DNA of 64,000 bases from Gigaspora rosea (GCA_003550325.1 QKWP01000371.1:224605-288604), one strand, 5' to 3'. Shown: positions 1 through 10,860, counted from the stretch's first letter. Numbers and translations: made by a program. The notes: generated by a model not told the origin, from the sequence alone.

Positions 1-1007
1 TTGGTAGTAGACCATAGATTGTTTTGTAATTGTTGTAATTGGATATGTGTACTATTACCAAGTAAATGAGGGTTGTCAAGTCGAAGTAAAAAGGTAGAAA
101 GATGATGTTGTAATTGTATATCCCAAATGTTTTTTATTCCATATATATTGTGATTAAGCATAGTGCTATTAGGTGTATTTTTGGCAAGCCTTGTGTTATG
201 TTTAGCAACAGTGAGGCATTTAGAAAGGATTTTGTTACATGTTGAATGAGGAAGAATTATATTGTGAATGCGATACTCAAGAATAGGTATAATAACATTG
301 TTAATAATATAACATGCTTGCTTATCAGTAATTTGTTTAGTATCAAGTATATTAATAAGCTCAAAAGCTTCTTGATTAATTAGTTTAGACTGTATTGTAG
401 ATTTTGATGAAGTAAAAAACCAGCATCCAAGAAATTTAAAAGGTGTTGTAGGAGGCTGATATTGAATATTGTAGCTTAAAAAAGGAATAGAAGGTGTATG
501 TATAGAATTGGATACAAGAGTAGATTTTTGTGGATTGACTTTAATATTGACCATTTGGTAGAATGAAGATGCTGTATGAAGAATATTTTCTAGCTGCTGT
601 TAAGATTCAGCAATCCATAGAGTGTCATCCATATATGCAAGAATAGATGTTGATACTTGTTGGGAGTTAAAAGTATTTGGAGATATACTAGAAAGCCATG
701 ATACAGAGGATTGGTAGTCTGTATAAGAATTAGAAATTTTGGTAATAAGAGGATCATAATAGATTCACTAAAAGAGAGGTGTAATAGTTTCACCCTGATC
801 TATTCTATCATAAACTTCATAAGAAGGTGTAAGTCCCAGATTAGTAATTACTCTATTGGTTCTTTGTGTAAGAAGATTGGTAAGAGTTTTTATAAGGTGT
901 GATAGCATATTATGTCTTTTAAGAGATAAAATAAAGAGATCTATATTGACTGAGTCATATGCTTTGCTCATATCCTGAGACAAAAACCAGATCTCCTTTT
1001 AATTGTA
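1..1007 (-). pseudogene. LINE reverse transcriptase, C-terminal half (interrupted, decayed)
   Basis: Read on the minus strand, one frame runs from 1005 to the window start and encodes the palm and thumb of a non-LTR retrotransposon reverse transcriptase. SQDMSKAYDSVN (about 980-940) carries the first catalytic Asp. YMDD at 624-635 is the catalytic box. A long LINE-like C-terminal region follows and continues past the window edge. Four in-frame stops break it: TAA just inside the left junction (about 1000), adjacent TAG-TGA at 765-770, and TAA at 600-602. The upstream half of the same gene lies at 6440-7371, across an inserted DNA transposon. Removing that insert and one TA joins the two halves in frame. 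A dead copy; the family assignment is firm. Confidence 0.85.
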
Positions 1008-1032
1008 CCGTAAACTGCCGTATAAACGACCC
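1008..1032 (+). repeat. Left terminal inverted repeat of the pogo element
   Basis: 25 bp, beginning CCGTAAACTGCCG and ending CGACCC. It is the exact reverse complement of 6415-6439 and is preceded by the TA duplication. Confidence 0.95.
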
Positions 1033-1115
1033 GGGTCTGTTACATTTTACCCATTTTAAAACCTATTAATAGACCCCCGGGTCTCTTGTATGGGTACGGG
1101 TCTGATAACTGGAAA
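1029..1115. promoter_or_regulatory. Left subterminal GACCCGGGTC-type repeats, probable transposase sites
   Basis: Copies or near copies of the self-complementary motif GACCCGGGTC occur at about 1029-1038, 1071-1083 and 1096-1103. Matching copies lie at the other end at about 6300-6308, 6331-6340 and 6378-6388. Clustered subterminal motifs are typical transposase-binding sites; binding is inferred, not shown. Confidence 0.6.
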
Positions 1116-1335
1116 ATTTATATATGGAAATTTATATAAAGGTTTTAGTTATATATTGCGTGTAAATATAACCTTTTAGTAGTAGAATAATTTTACAAAC
1201 CGCACATACCATATTTTTTGCCATAATTGTGCAATGCCAATGCCATAGTGCATTATGTAAGTAACATAGCTCTCACAAGTCTTTATAAACACGATTTTAA
1301 TTGAAGAATTTGTCGTAGCACAGTAAATGACAAAC

Positions 1336-1473
1336 ATGAAAAGCAAACAAACAGACGTTAGAGAGCTAAGGAGGAGTAGATTTGCAACGGTATATTTGTG
1401 TAAATTTAGACGAAATGGATCTTACAAATACATAGATTATCCAGATAAATTTATAAAAGAGGTGACTTTTTAA
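1336..1473 (+). CDS. Small unrecognised ORF inside the pogo element
   Basis: A 45-codon frame starting at ATG 1336. It is basic and includes SRFATVYLCKFRRNGSYKYI. The RFATVY stretch faintly recalls the glycine-loop region of Rhizophagus kinase-like proteins, but the glycines are missing and the frame is short. It may be a captured exon fragment or chance. No function is assigned. Confidence 0.15.
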   Translation: MKSKQTDVRELRRSRFATVYLCKFRRNGSYKYIDYPDKFIKEVTF

Positions 1474-2456
1474 TGCTTTTTACGGTATTAAATATTATAA
1501 ATTAAATATATAAATAAAAGTTTTTTTAGCATTGATGAATTTTTTTTAATTTATGTAATCGATATTCATTTTCTAATCTTTAAATTAACAATTATTAAAA
1601 TATTAAATAATAAAATATAATTCATATTTAAATTGTAATTTTGAAATAAATAAAAAGTATAACTTTATTATATAATTTTCTTTTTTATCTAATTTAATTT
1701 TTACTTACTATTCGCTATAACCCATTTACTTTAATTTACCTAATTTAATTTTCACTCACATTTTCCTATAATCTATTTACTTTAATTTATTGATCTTATT
1801 TAATATATCTAATTATTATAATGCTCTAACAAAAAAAAAAAAATTTTTACTGTACTTGTATTACAGTATTAAAAAAAGAATTAAACCTCTAAACCTTCGT
1901 ATCTATGACTACACAAATATGCACAACAGAATCCAAGTTTAGTCATAAGAATTATTACTCTCAACGAATTTTGATTACTATACAATACTTTTTTTTTTTT
2001 ATTTATATTTCATACACCATCCTTATAGTAAATTAAATTCCCTCATATTATACAAGTTTTAAATTTCGGATCTCTTCACTTTGGTCTTGAAAGTGCATAC
2101 GTCGTCTCAAATGCAAGTTTCAATATATTAGCTGCTTGAGTAACTACTTCGAAAAAAAAAACTTTCAAAAAAAGCTACGAACCTAGTTAACTATTAGCTA
2201 TATACTATGCTATTACGATTATTAAGAAATATAGCACTAGCAAAAGCCCACCGGGAATGAAAATTATTTGACTATAGGTTGCGTGCTTAAGTTGAAATTA
2301 TTTCGTGCAATTATCAGTATCCATATTTATACTTACCACCTTTTGTTGCTCCACATTATAGATATCTTACTTCATTGTCATATTAATTATAATGTGCGCA
2401 TTTCGAATTTAAGTTCCCTTGGTAATCATAAAATGTTTAAAAAAATCACGAACTAT

Positions 2457-2490
<34 letters not shown>

Positions 2491-2779
2491 AGGGAGAATA
2501 ATAACTAACATTGTGAGAATTGTTGGAAATTACACGGATAATGATAGTATCCGATCATGAGGTCAAACTTATAATTTAATTGACTTATTAATATAAAATA
2601 CATGTGCATGATTATTTTATTCGCGATATATAAAAAAAAATTTTTTAATCGCGGTTAACATTCTTGTCTTATCCTGGATAGATCAAGTTTTTTACCAAAA
2701 TACGAAAGTAAGATTTCTTATTTTCTTTTTGAATACAAGTAAAATTATAAATTAATACATACATATATATTTAAGTAAA
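1474..2779. other. Non-coding 5' interior of the pogo element
   Basis: A+T-rich with long poly-A and poly-T runs (an A run of about 29 at 2459-2487). No coding signal. It probably includes the transposase promoter, but no specific element is recognised. Confidence 0.4.
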
Positions 2780-4596
2780 ATGGGACGGCATAAAAATAAA
2801 ACTCCAAAACAAGCAAAAATTACCAAAAAAAAAAAAAAGTTGGAATATGCGAGAGAAATTAGCAATCATTACATACTATGAAAAAAATCCCACGGCTAGC
2901 AAGCATAGTACTGCTCGAAAATTTAATATATCAAGAAACCAGTTGCGTGAATGGATAAAAAAAAAAACAAGAATTTAAAAGTGCTTCACCTATTATTAAA
3001 CGGCTAAATGTTGGTGCTCGCCCCAAATACCCACTTTTAGAAGTTGAACTTTTAGCTTGGATTAAATCTTTACGTTCAAACCAAAAACTTGTATCCCGAA
3101 ATATGACTAAAACCAAAGCAAAACAACTTGCAAGACAACCCCGTTTTACTTCACTTTACCCTACAATCAATGAGTGCAAATGGAGTGATAGATGGATCGA
3201 AGGTTTTATGCGCCGAAATAATTTAAGCAATAGGCGTCGTACTACTGTAGCACAAAAATTACCAGAAGATCTGGAACCTTTACGTGATGCATTTTTGAGT
3301 AATGTATTATATCATCGAATGCTTTATAATTATCCATTTTCTCTCATCGGAAATATGGATGAGACTCCATTAGCATTTGACATGCCAAGTAACTATACGC
3401 TTGAAGAAACTGGTGCTCATACAGTTGGAATTCGTACAACTGGATACGTGAAATCTAATTTTACGGTTGTTTTAAGTTGCTTAGCTGATGGCACCAAATT
3501 GCCCCCTATGATAATTTTCAAATTAGTGAAGGTACCACGGCAAATATTTCCACCAGGTATTGTTGTACGAACCAATCCAGAAGGATATATGAATTCAAAT
3601 GAAATGCTTTTTTGGATTGAAAATATCTGGAAACGTCGGGCTCCTTTATCTGTTGATCCTCGTTCATTACTTGTTCTCGATGGATTCCGTGGCCATCTTA
3701 CAGATCCGGTTAAAAATCGATTTAAAGAAAAAAATACTAATATTGCAATTATTCCAGGCGGACTTACTAAAAAATTGCAACCATTGGACGTATATATCAA
3801 TAAATCTTTTAAAGAGGAGGTAAAGTAATTTTTTTTTAATTAAAAAATGCAAATTTATTTAAATAAATAAAAATAGAATATTTAAATTACATAATCATTA
3901 TTACGGCTAATTTTTAAATTAACTGTAACAATACTTTTTTTTTGAAGTATCGTAAGCACTATCTTAATTGGATGGGAGAGGAAATTAAAAAATTGACACC
4001 TGCAGGTCGTATTCAACGCCCTGCTTATAATTTAGTAGCCAGATGGATAAAAGAGGCATGGGACCATGTTGACCCCAATTTTATCAAACAGTCATTCAAG
4101 TGTTGTGGCGTATCTACTGCTCAAGATGGATCCGAAGAGGATATTTTGTTTAATTATAATTGGGTTGCTGATCCAGAACGTCGAAATGAGGGTGGTAATC
4201 ATATATATTTTAATAATTCAAGCGAAAATAATGATGCTGTCGATTTAACTCAGGGCAATAATAGTGACGATTATAGTAGCTCGGATGAAAGAAGTGAATA
4301 TGATAGCGATGGCGAAAATAATGATAGTGAAGACGAGAATGAGCATGAAAATGAAAATTATAATATTCGGGAAGAGGATGAAGATAATTGGAATGAAGGT
4401 AAAGTAAAAAAATTTTTTTTTAGAAAAAAAAATTGAAAAAATGTTAAATTATTTAAACTTAGACGAGTTAGACGAGTTAGACGAGCAATTTAATTCGAAT
4501 AACCAAGAAAGTGACGAGAATTCGAATAATCAAGAAAGCAACGAAGATTCATATTATGATGATAAAATTTCTGAATACGTTTTTATGTGGGATTAA
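2780..4596 (+). pseudogene. pogo/Tigger transposase: CENP-B HTH plus DDE domain, frameshifted
   Basis: Would cut and paste the host element. The start ATG at 2780 opens a basic N-terminus (MGRHKNKTPKQ). Two frameshifts follow in poly-A runs (about 2825-2838 and 2958-2967). The order is then: a psq-like helix-turn-helix (about 2845-2960), a CENP-B-type second helix-turn-helix with KWSDRWIEGFMRRNNLS, and the DDE_1 nuclease (3290-3819) with acidic residues in GNMDETPLAF, VLDGFRGHL and LQPLDVYINKSF. A phase-0 GT-AG intron at 3820-3947 joins KSFKEE to YRKHYLNWM. Exon 2 (from 3948) ends in a very acidic Asp/Glu/Asn/Ser-rich tail with TGA at 4434-4436. A third A-run slip (about 4424-4440) would extend the acidic tail to TAA 4594-4596. 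The catalytic acids are intact but the frame is not. Confidence 0.85.
3820..3947 (+). other. Intron of the pogo transposase gene
   Basis: 128 bp, GTAAAG...TTTTGAAG, phase 0, pyrimidine tract before the acceptor. Removing it restores the conserved junction between the third catalytic Asp block and the C-terminal helices. Confidence 0.75.
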
Positions 4597-4599
4597 GAA

Positions 4600-5240
4600 A
4601 AACCCTTCTCATCCACTCAATTTATTGCATAGTGAACAAATATGAAGAATAACTTGCGGCTTTTAAATAGGAATAATAATCGTGGGACAATTTACTGTAC
4701 AATGGATTTCATGTCCTTAAACAATAGAGTAATTACTGTATGTAATTCGCTTGCGAATTAAATAGATCATTTAGAAATTAATCCGATTATTTAGGGACAT
4801 TAAGAAATAAATAAATACGCATGATATAAACAATCCCAAATTCTATTTTGAGCCGTGTCAAAGGTCCAGAATTTGCTATTTATAACAGTTGTGGTGATAT
4901 CAGTGTTTTATTTGCTCATGATAAGGGTTGCGTACAAATTGACGTGGGTAATAAAATAATAGCAATGCCAATAATTTTTCCATTTATCCTGTTCTCGAGA
5001 AAAATGCAACTTTATCACACTGGAAATCTAATACGGTAATTACGAATCCATAAATTATACTTTATCTGTTATATAATAATTTGTCCTTTGTAACAGAACC
5101 TTGTACTCATAGTCAATCTGGTCCTTCGCGTGATTGCTTAAAAAAAATCATAACAGTAAACTTAAGTTTTTTGGACTTGTTAATTTTCAAGGTCCCGAAA
5201 TATAAAACTAAAAATTAAGATAATAAACATCAATATACCT
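4600..5240. other. Non-coding interior of the pogo element
   Basis: AT-rich. A 63-codon frame at 4848-5039 resembles nothing I know. It may be more captured host sequence; no support beyond its position. Confidence 0.4.
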
Positions 5241-5307
5241 CCATTACTGGTAGTTCGCCGTTGCTACCGCCTCCGTATTCCAAATTTTGCGGATGCTAAA
5301 AGCTAGT

Positions 5308-5658
5308 ATTTAATTTACGGTACGAATAGGGAACAATCTAAAATCCCATACAGTATCCATATGACCCATGTAAGTGGTCAAGTTTAACGGTGAATCTATA
5401 AATAAGAATTAAGTTCTGATAAGAGAAATTTTCTTAAAAAAATACAATGTCAATAATGTGTACATATATATAACTATAATTACCAACGGGTCCGTAAGTG
5501 TCTCGTTTTGGTGGTGGCAGGTCCCATACACGAAGTGTAGAATCTATACTAGTCAAATAACATTTTACTGTTCTGAAGCAATGACCACCTGAATTTACGG
5601 CTGCTGTATGATCTCTGTAAGTAATTGTTGGCTCAATATCAGGAACATCTGTAGGTTT
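5308..5658 (-). pseudogene. Captured fragment of a striatin-like WD40 gene, intron retained
   Basis: Exon A (5658-5484, minus strand) reads DVPDIEPTITYRDHTAAVNS...VKCYLTSIDSTLRVWDLPPPK, ending in DTYGPVG. This is the striatin pattern in which 'DIEP..TFRAH..PV' is followed by a WD repeat and 'P..DPYDTY.P'. A GT-AG intron (5483-5396, 88 bp) follows. Exon B (5395-about 5308) reads LTTYMGHMDTVWDF, matching the next striatin repeat 'L.GHTDAVW', then runs into a TAA and a decayed KIWN. A further bit (5300-5240) with NGELPVME may belong to it. The preserved intron shows capture at DNA level. Striatins scaffold the STRIPAK phosphatase complex; this piece cannot make a functional protein. Confidence 0.7.
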
Positions 5659-5762
5659 GATTATTAATTAAATTCGTAAAGAAGATTGTTAGGAAGACGG
5701 ATACAAAACGACAACGCATACAAGCAACTACCTACGACGATGACACTTATGACACCTACGAG

Positions 5763-6034
5763 CAGTGTTGTACATTTTCACTGTCCCAGCCTTTTTTTGC
5801 CATGTCCCAACGTCCCAGCATCCCAAGTGTCCCAACTATGTTCCAAGCCTTAATAATTAATAAATTAATTTAAAAAAATATATAATTATATATTTTTTTA
5901 GGTGCTGAACACATTTTTAAAAAAATTTAATTAGATTATCTTAATAAAATTTAAGTAATTTCAATTTATAAAATTGTCCCAGAATGTCCCAAAATGTCCC
6001 AACGTATGTCCCAACTGTCCCATGTACAACACTG
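5763..6034. mobile_element. hAT-type MITE nested in the pogo element
   Basis: 272 bp. Ends are inverted (CAGTGTTGTACA ... TGTACAACACTG) and flanked by a perfect 8-bp duplication CCTACGAG (5755-5762 and 6035-6042), both hallmarks of hAT elements. The interior is non-coding and carries many same-direction TGTCCCA copies near both ends. A relative sits at 14828-15106. Confidence 0.85.
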
Positions 6035-6414
6035 CCTACGAGTACGACATCTACAAGCAACAACTCCTACGATGGACATCTACAAGCGACGACAAGCGAA
6101 AGAAAGATCGGCACACCAAAAAAAATACACCCTACATATATAAAAAGGTAGATTAATAATAATATAAACGTAATAAAAAAAAAAAAAAACTGATACATAT
6201 AATATGTGGATCCGTGTAATGTTAAGCGCGAAAAGTTTTTTATTGTTATAATAATTCTGATTGGTTTATTTTATTTATATACCTGAACACAGTATCATAC
6301 CCGGGTCTTCTAAATATTTATTCCTATTTGTATGCCCGGGTCTTTTACATTTTACCAAAAATTGACCCCATACTATAGACCCGGGTCTAATTCATAGGGG
6401 GTCTGATATGTGGG

Positions 6415-6439
6415 GGGTCGTTTATACGGCAGTTTACGG
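6415..6439 (-). repeat. Right terminal inverted repeat of the pogo element
   Basis: 25 bp, exact reverse complement of 1008-1032, followed by TA at 6440-6441. Identity stops just inside the repeat, so these are true termini rather than a longer palindrome. Confidence 0.95.
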
Positions 6440-7371
6440 TAGTTTGTATCTTCAATAAAATTGTTAAGAATATGAATTGGAATATTAGTACTATTGCCAG
6501 GAAGTGCAACATAGTTGTGTGGATTAAGGATATTGTAAGAGGAAAAAACAGAGTTTAGTCGATTAGTAAGAATTTTAGTATATAGTTTTTTAATATGTTC
6601 AATAAGGCTAATTGGTCGTGTATTGTGTAAATGTCCGTCAAAGGTTGGTTTTTTGGAAATAGGAAAAATACGGCTATCTTTCCATTGTTTGGGAATTGAG
6701 CCAGATATTAAACACCGGTTTAATAGTGCTATAATAGCAGTAATAGTTTGTAAACCTGCATGCTTAAGCATTTCATAGCTAATGCCAGAAGGACCACATG
6801 CTTTGTTGTTAAAGAAATTGTTGATAGTATTGATAGTTTCTTCTAGAGTAATTGGTACTAAAATAGGGTTGTACCATTCAGATATAATATTGGGTTTGGG
6901 TGAGTATTCTGATTGCCAATCAGAAGAGTAGATATGTTGATTATAGGTATAGTTAGTAGTCCATTAGCAAAAATGTAATTGGATGTAATCTTTAATTTCT
7001 GTAGGGTCTGTAAGAATATCTGGTTGAGTTTTTATATTATTAAAATAAACAGGATCAGTGTAATGGTTAAGAATGCTATTAATCATTTTAGTTGGATGAG
7101 TAAGTAGTTTTTCATATCTGGTATTGATAGCTGTTTTAATGTGATATCTAAAATAATAGGAATTTTCCAAATTTCTAGCATTGTATAGTATTTTCCAGTA
7201 TGTTTTAGTTTGAAGTAGCCAATTAGATAGATCTGATTGGCAAGAAGGTGGAGACGGAATAAAAAATTGATACTTAGAGTTAATATTTTGAATATAAGCA
7301 AAGACTGTAGTAGGTATAGGTTGGTTGTGTAATAGTGTTTTATAATAATTGTAAATAATTGTAAATAACAT
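6440..7371 (-). pseudogene. LINE reverse transcriptase, N-terminal half (decayed)
   Basis: Minus-strand frame with the linker and fingers region of a LINE reverse transcriptase. The stretch KACGPSGISYEMLK (about 6815-6770) is the conserved 'GxDGI' type block, followed by the LLNRCLISGSIPKQWK and RPISLIEHIKKLYTKIL blocks before the catalytic palm. One in-frame TAA (about 6964) separates 6964-7371 from the rest; the codon context suggests an original CAA. The frame enters the transposon end at 6439 and resumes at 1007. No endonuclease domain is seen upstream of 7371, so the element is 5' truncated or disrupted there. Confidence 0.85.
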
Positions 7372-7379
7372 ATTTAAAT

Positions 7380-7868
7380 AACAAAAATTTTTATACTTAC
7401 AATTAATGCAAATAAAGTGAATTAATCAATATATAATTGCAGACTAAAATGAAATTAAATAGTAAATTCTCATAAATAAATTCTTTTAAACATAAATTAT
7501 ATAAAGAGTTTTATTTTTTAGTACACTTGTACTGTAGTGCACTCCTTGGTATATGATCAAACATTATAGCAATATTACATTATTTATTAATTTATATTAA
7601 AAATTTTAATAAGATTAAATTGTTGTATAAAAACCATTTATTTAAATGTTACGTTTCTAACTATTCTATTGGCTATATATAAAAATACATTCTTTTATTA
7701 GCTATGTGCAACTATATATTCTCTATTAACAACTTTATTATAGACAATACAACTTGTATTGCTTTGCTTATGCTCAGCAATACAGGCAGGGCTCACTTCG
7801 CTACTTCTGTAGTTGTTTTATTATGGCTAACACCTTCACTTTGCTCCCTTTTCTAAATATTCAATACA
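7380..7868. other. Gene-free stretch with a dispersed-repeat fragment
   Basis: No gene seen. 7660-7865 shares wording with 31480-31600 (for example GGCTA.AACC.T...TTTGCTC..TTTTCT.AATA), so it is probably an old fragment of the same dispersed repeat. Confidence 0.4.
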
Positions 7869-7876
7869 ACCACAAC

Positions 7877-8176
7877 AGGACCCCGGACATCTCTCATATA
7901 GGTCATAACTGGATTTTGGCCAATTTTGACCTAATTTGCTGAAAACAACAAAATCTATTTATTTAAATAACTTTTGATCCAGTAATCAGAATTGAATGAA
8001 CTTTTTTTTTTGTTAGATGCGCCTCACTGAGAGCTTTATTTTAAAAAAAAGTTTATTCAAATTGGACTACTGGATGCCAAGATAATTGCCAAAAACTAAT
8101 TTTTTGCTTTTCAAATTTTGGGGGTTTTTGCTGAAATGCGTAACGTATGACCTCTGTACTACATGTCCGGGGTCCT
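7877..8176. mobile_element. hAT-type MITE with perfect 8-bp duplication
   Basis: 300 bp. The terminal repeat AGGACCCCGGACAT is perfect for 14 bp and continues imperfectly (AGGTCATA on both ends). ACCACAAC is duplicated exactly at 7869-7876 and 8177-8184. Non-coding. Confidence 0.85.
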
Positions 8177-8184
8177 ACCACAAC

Positions 8185-9690
8185 TATTTATTTTAATCTA
8201 CTCCAATTTACTCTTCAACAAAGTTTCATATTTACAAATATAATGAAATACAAGATTTCTCCAACAATGATAATAGCAAATACCAATAATGAAGTTATTT
8301 TATCTCTAATAATAATAGTGGTAATAATGAAATACTATTAACAAAGATGATACCAAAAGTAACAAATCATGAAAAAATTGCAACTGCAAAATTCCAAAAA
8401 AGATGCTCTTAGCAATATTTAAAAAACAATAAAGACATTAGTATATAGTATATTAACAACTAAACAAAAACAATATACTTTCTGAAAAAAGCTCAGAGAA
8501 GCCTTTTATGGCACTTTGAAAAAAAGAAAGTATTAATAACATGTTTACAAATCAGATCTCAAATAAGCATAACAAATCTACAGACAAATCCAAGGAACCG
8601 AGGAAACAGAAATCCATTTGGCAAGACCTGAGTAAGGAGGTAGCAAACATCGGAGAAGTTTTTATAGTGCAGATCCTCACAGATTTTTAAAAAAAACAAT
8701 TATCAAAAATTAATGCAAATCTGTGACCCTGCTGGTGATCATTGAAGAAATTTTTTTTATTTTCTGTACAAATTTAATTTTCTGTGCAAATCTTTCTGCG
8801 CAGATTGTAAAAATAAAAAAATTAACAAAAAGCGAATAATAAAAAATTACTATATGTATGCTCATCTAAATATTAAATGCTAGCTAAATATTCATATATT
8901 AATAAAAGAATACATTCGAATATTCATATATTTTAATAATATAATTTATTACAAAAACATAATACTGTATTAGTCAATTATAAATTTCACAAAAAAAAAT
9001 AAAAAATAATGTATTTTTATTAAAAAAAAAAAAAACACACACAAACTATATTGCAAGAAATACCACAAAAACGCTTTAAAGACACTATACAAACACTATA
9101 AAGACACCACAAAAACACCACATAAATGCAGTAAAGACACCACTGCACACCACACACAAATGCCATAGAAACATCGTCCTTTTACCTAAACATCTAATAT
9201 AATCTAACCACTAACTTTACTATCTACTAACCACTAACTTTCCTATTTACTAAATCCCAACAATACCATAAAAATCAAAGACCAACACGATAACCTAACC
9301 CACAGCACGACAAATGAAACAACAACAAACCAAATGTCAAATGAAATGAAGAACAAAACGACGAACAAAATGATGAATGAAATAACAATGAAAAATGAAC
9401 GAAATGACGAAAAAAGTTATCACAAACTTGGTACCAACGATGAACGTATCCAGTAACATACCAAAAAAGTAAATCTAAAAAGAATTAGTACTGCATAATA
9501 AACGCTAAAGCAAAAAAAAATAGAACCTGATACTTCGCTGTACGAATTATACCAATCTACCGACGAAAAAGCTCCAAGTAACGCGCTGATAGCAAAAGAA
9601 ACTCCAAACTAGATGATACCAGGAAAACCGCCTGCAACGAAAGAACAGCTTGCCTTAAGTTGCAATCCTTTAATTCCCAAGGGTAGCAAA
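8185..9690. other. A-rich gene-free DNA with cryptic simple repeats
   Basis: No gene found. 9050-9170 is a degenerate AAAGACACCAC-type repeat and 9300-9420 is built of ACGAACAAAATGA-type units. Both are low complexity. Confidence 0.5.
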
Positions 9691-9990
9691 GGTAAATCTT
9701 AAATACCGAAATGGATGAAACTAAAACTAACGACAAATATATTAAACATTAGCACTAAGGTATATACAGAAAATAAAAAAAACAGAAACAAAAAAAAAAC
9801 CCCTCCGAAAACTTATCTATTTATATTCTCACCGGTAAAAATCTTAAATCTTGAATACCGAAATAGACGAAACTAAAACTAACGACAAATATATTAAACG
9901 TTAGTACTAAGAAAAAAAGAAACAGAACAAAAAAAACCCCCAAATATTTATCTATTTATATCCAGTAGATCATCATCGGTAAAAATCTTA
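9691..9990 (+). repeat. Tandem duplication, about 150-bp unit, two copies
   Basis: Two copies of a unit containing GAAACTAAAACTAACGACAA and an A-rich then C-run tract followed by TTATCTATTTATAT. They begin near 9692 and 9832; the start of a third unit (GGTAAAAATCTT) is at 9978. Confidence 0.7.
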
Positions 9991-10200
9991 AAAATCTTTT
10001 AAAAATAAATTATTATTAAAATAATAAATTAATAATAATTATTAATAAAATAAAAATAAATATTAAAAAAAAAGACAAAAAATAAAAAATTTAAAATTTA
10101 AAATAAATAAAAAAAAATTAATCAATAATAAAAAAAATACGAAATATAGAAAAAATTTAAAAAAATTAAAAAAAAGAGATAAATTAAAAAAAAAGAAAAT
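9991..10200. repeat. A-rich low-complexity tract
   Basis: Almost only A and T, with A-rich AATAAAA-like words on the plus strand. Same texture as 11555-12090, on the other side of the nested element group. Confidence 0.8.
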
Positions 10201-10485
10201 TACTACAAATCACCACTGGTGATCATCACTAGTGATCTACAATGCATAAAACAAAATAAACAAAACAAACTAAATAAAAATTAAATCTCTTTAATATCAG
10301 GGTAAGGGTAAGAACTGGGATGGGGCAGGGGTAGAGATGGGCAAAATGCAGCATTTTAAAAAATTTTATGCAAATGTGGCATTTATGCAAGCATTAATGC
10401 AACATGCATCTATACAAAAAATTTTTTTTTATTATTTAAATTTTAATTATGTTTGTTGAATATATTTTTTTAAAAAATTTTAATT

Positions 10486-10860
10486 AGTCAATTAATAAAA
10501 AGTTTTCCAATACTTATGAAAATTTTGTGGTAAGTGTATTTTGATCTGCTGAATAAGTTTACTTAAGCGATTTAATCGATTTGCTTGGTAAAATTTAGAC
10601 TTACCTATGTAGTGACTTTTGTCGATTGTGGGGCGAATATATTTTTTTAAAAAATTTTAATTTTTCTGTCGAATGTAAAAATCAAAAGTCAATTAATAAA
10701 AAATTCTCCAATACTTATAAAAATTTTATAGTAAGTGTATTTTGACCTGCTGAATAAGTTTACTTAAGTGATTTTAATCAATTTACTTAGTAAAATTTAG
10801 ACTTTACTATGTAGTAACTTTTGTTGATTATGGGTGGCTTATTTTCAGATCAAAGATGTT
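10486..10860 (+). repeat. About 200-bp tandem duplication inside the hAT element
   Basis: AGTCAATTAATAAAAA..T at 10486 recurs at 10687. The two copies track each other through AATAAGTTTACTTAAG and GTAAAATTTAGACTT, with scattered differences. Confidence 0.75.

Larger units (their letters stand above)
1008..6439 (+). mobile_element. pogo/Tigger-like DNA transposon (5.4 kb) inserted in the LINE
   Basis: Perfect 25-bp terminal inverted repeats (1008-1032 and 6415-6439, beginning CCGTAAACTGCC) are flanked by TA at 1006-1007 and 6440-6441, the target duplication of Tc1/mariner/pogo elements. Inside are a CENP-B/pogo-type transposase (2780-4596, decayed), a minus-strand fragment of a striatin-like WD40 gene (5308-5658) and a nested hAT-type MITE (5763-6034). 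Both subterminal zones carry copies of a GACCCGGGTC palindrome. The identical ends suggest recent movement, although the resident transposase is broken, so mobilisation in trans is likely (inference). Confidence 0.9.

Noticed and set aside
4848-5039. 63-codon frame in the pogo element
   Set aside because: No similarity recognised and the opposite strand carries captured host sequence nearby; kept only as part of a gap note.
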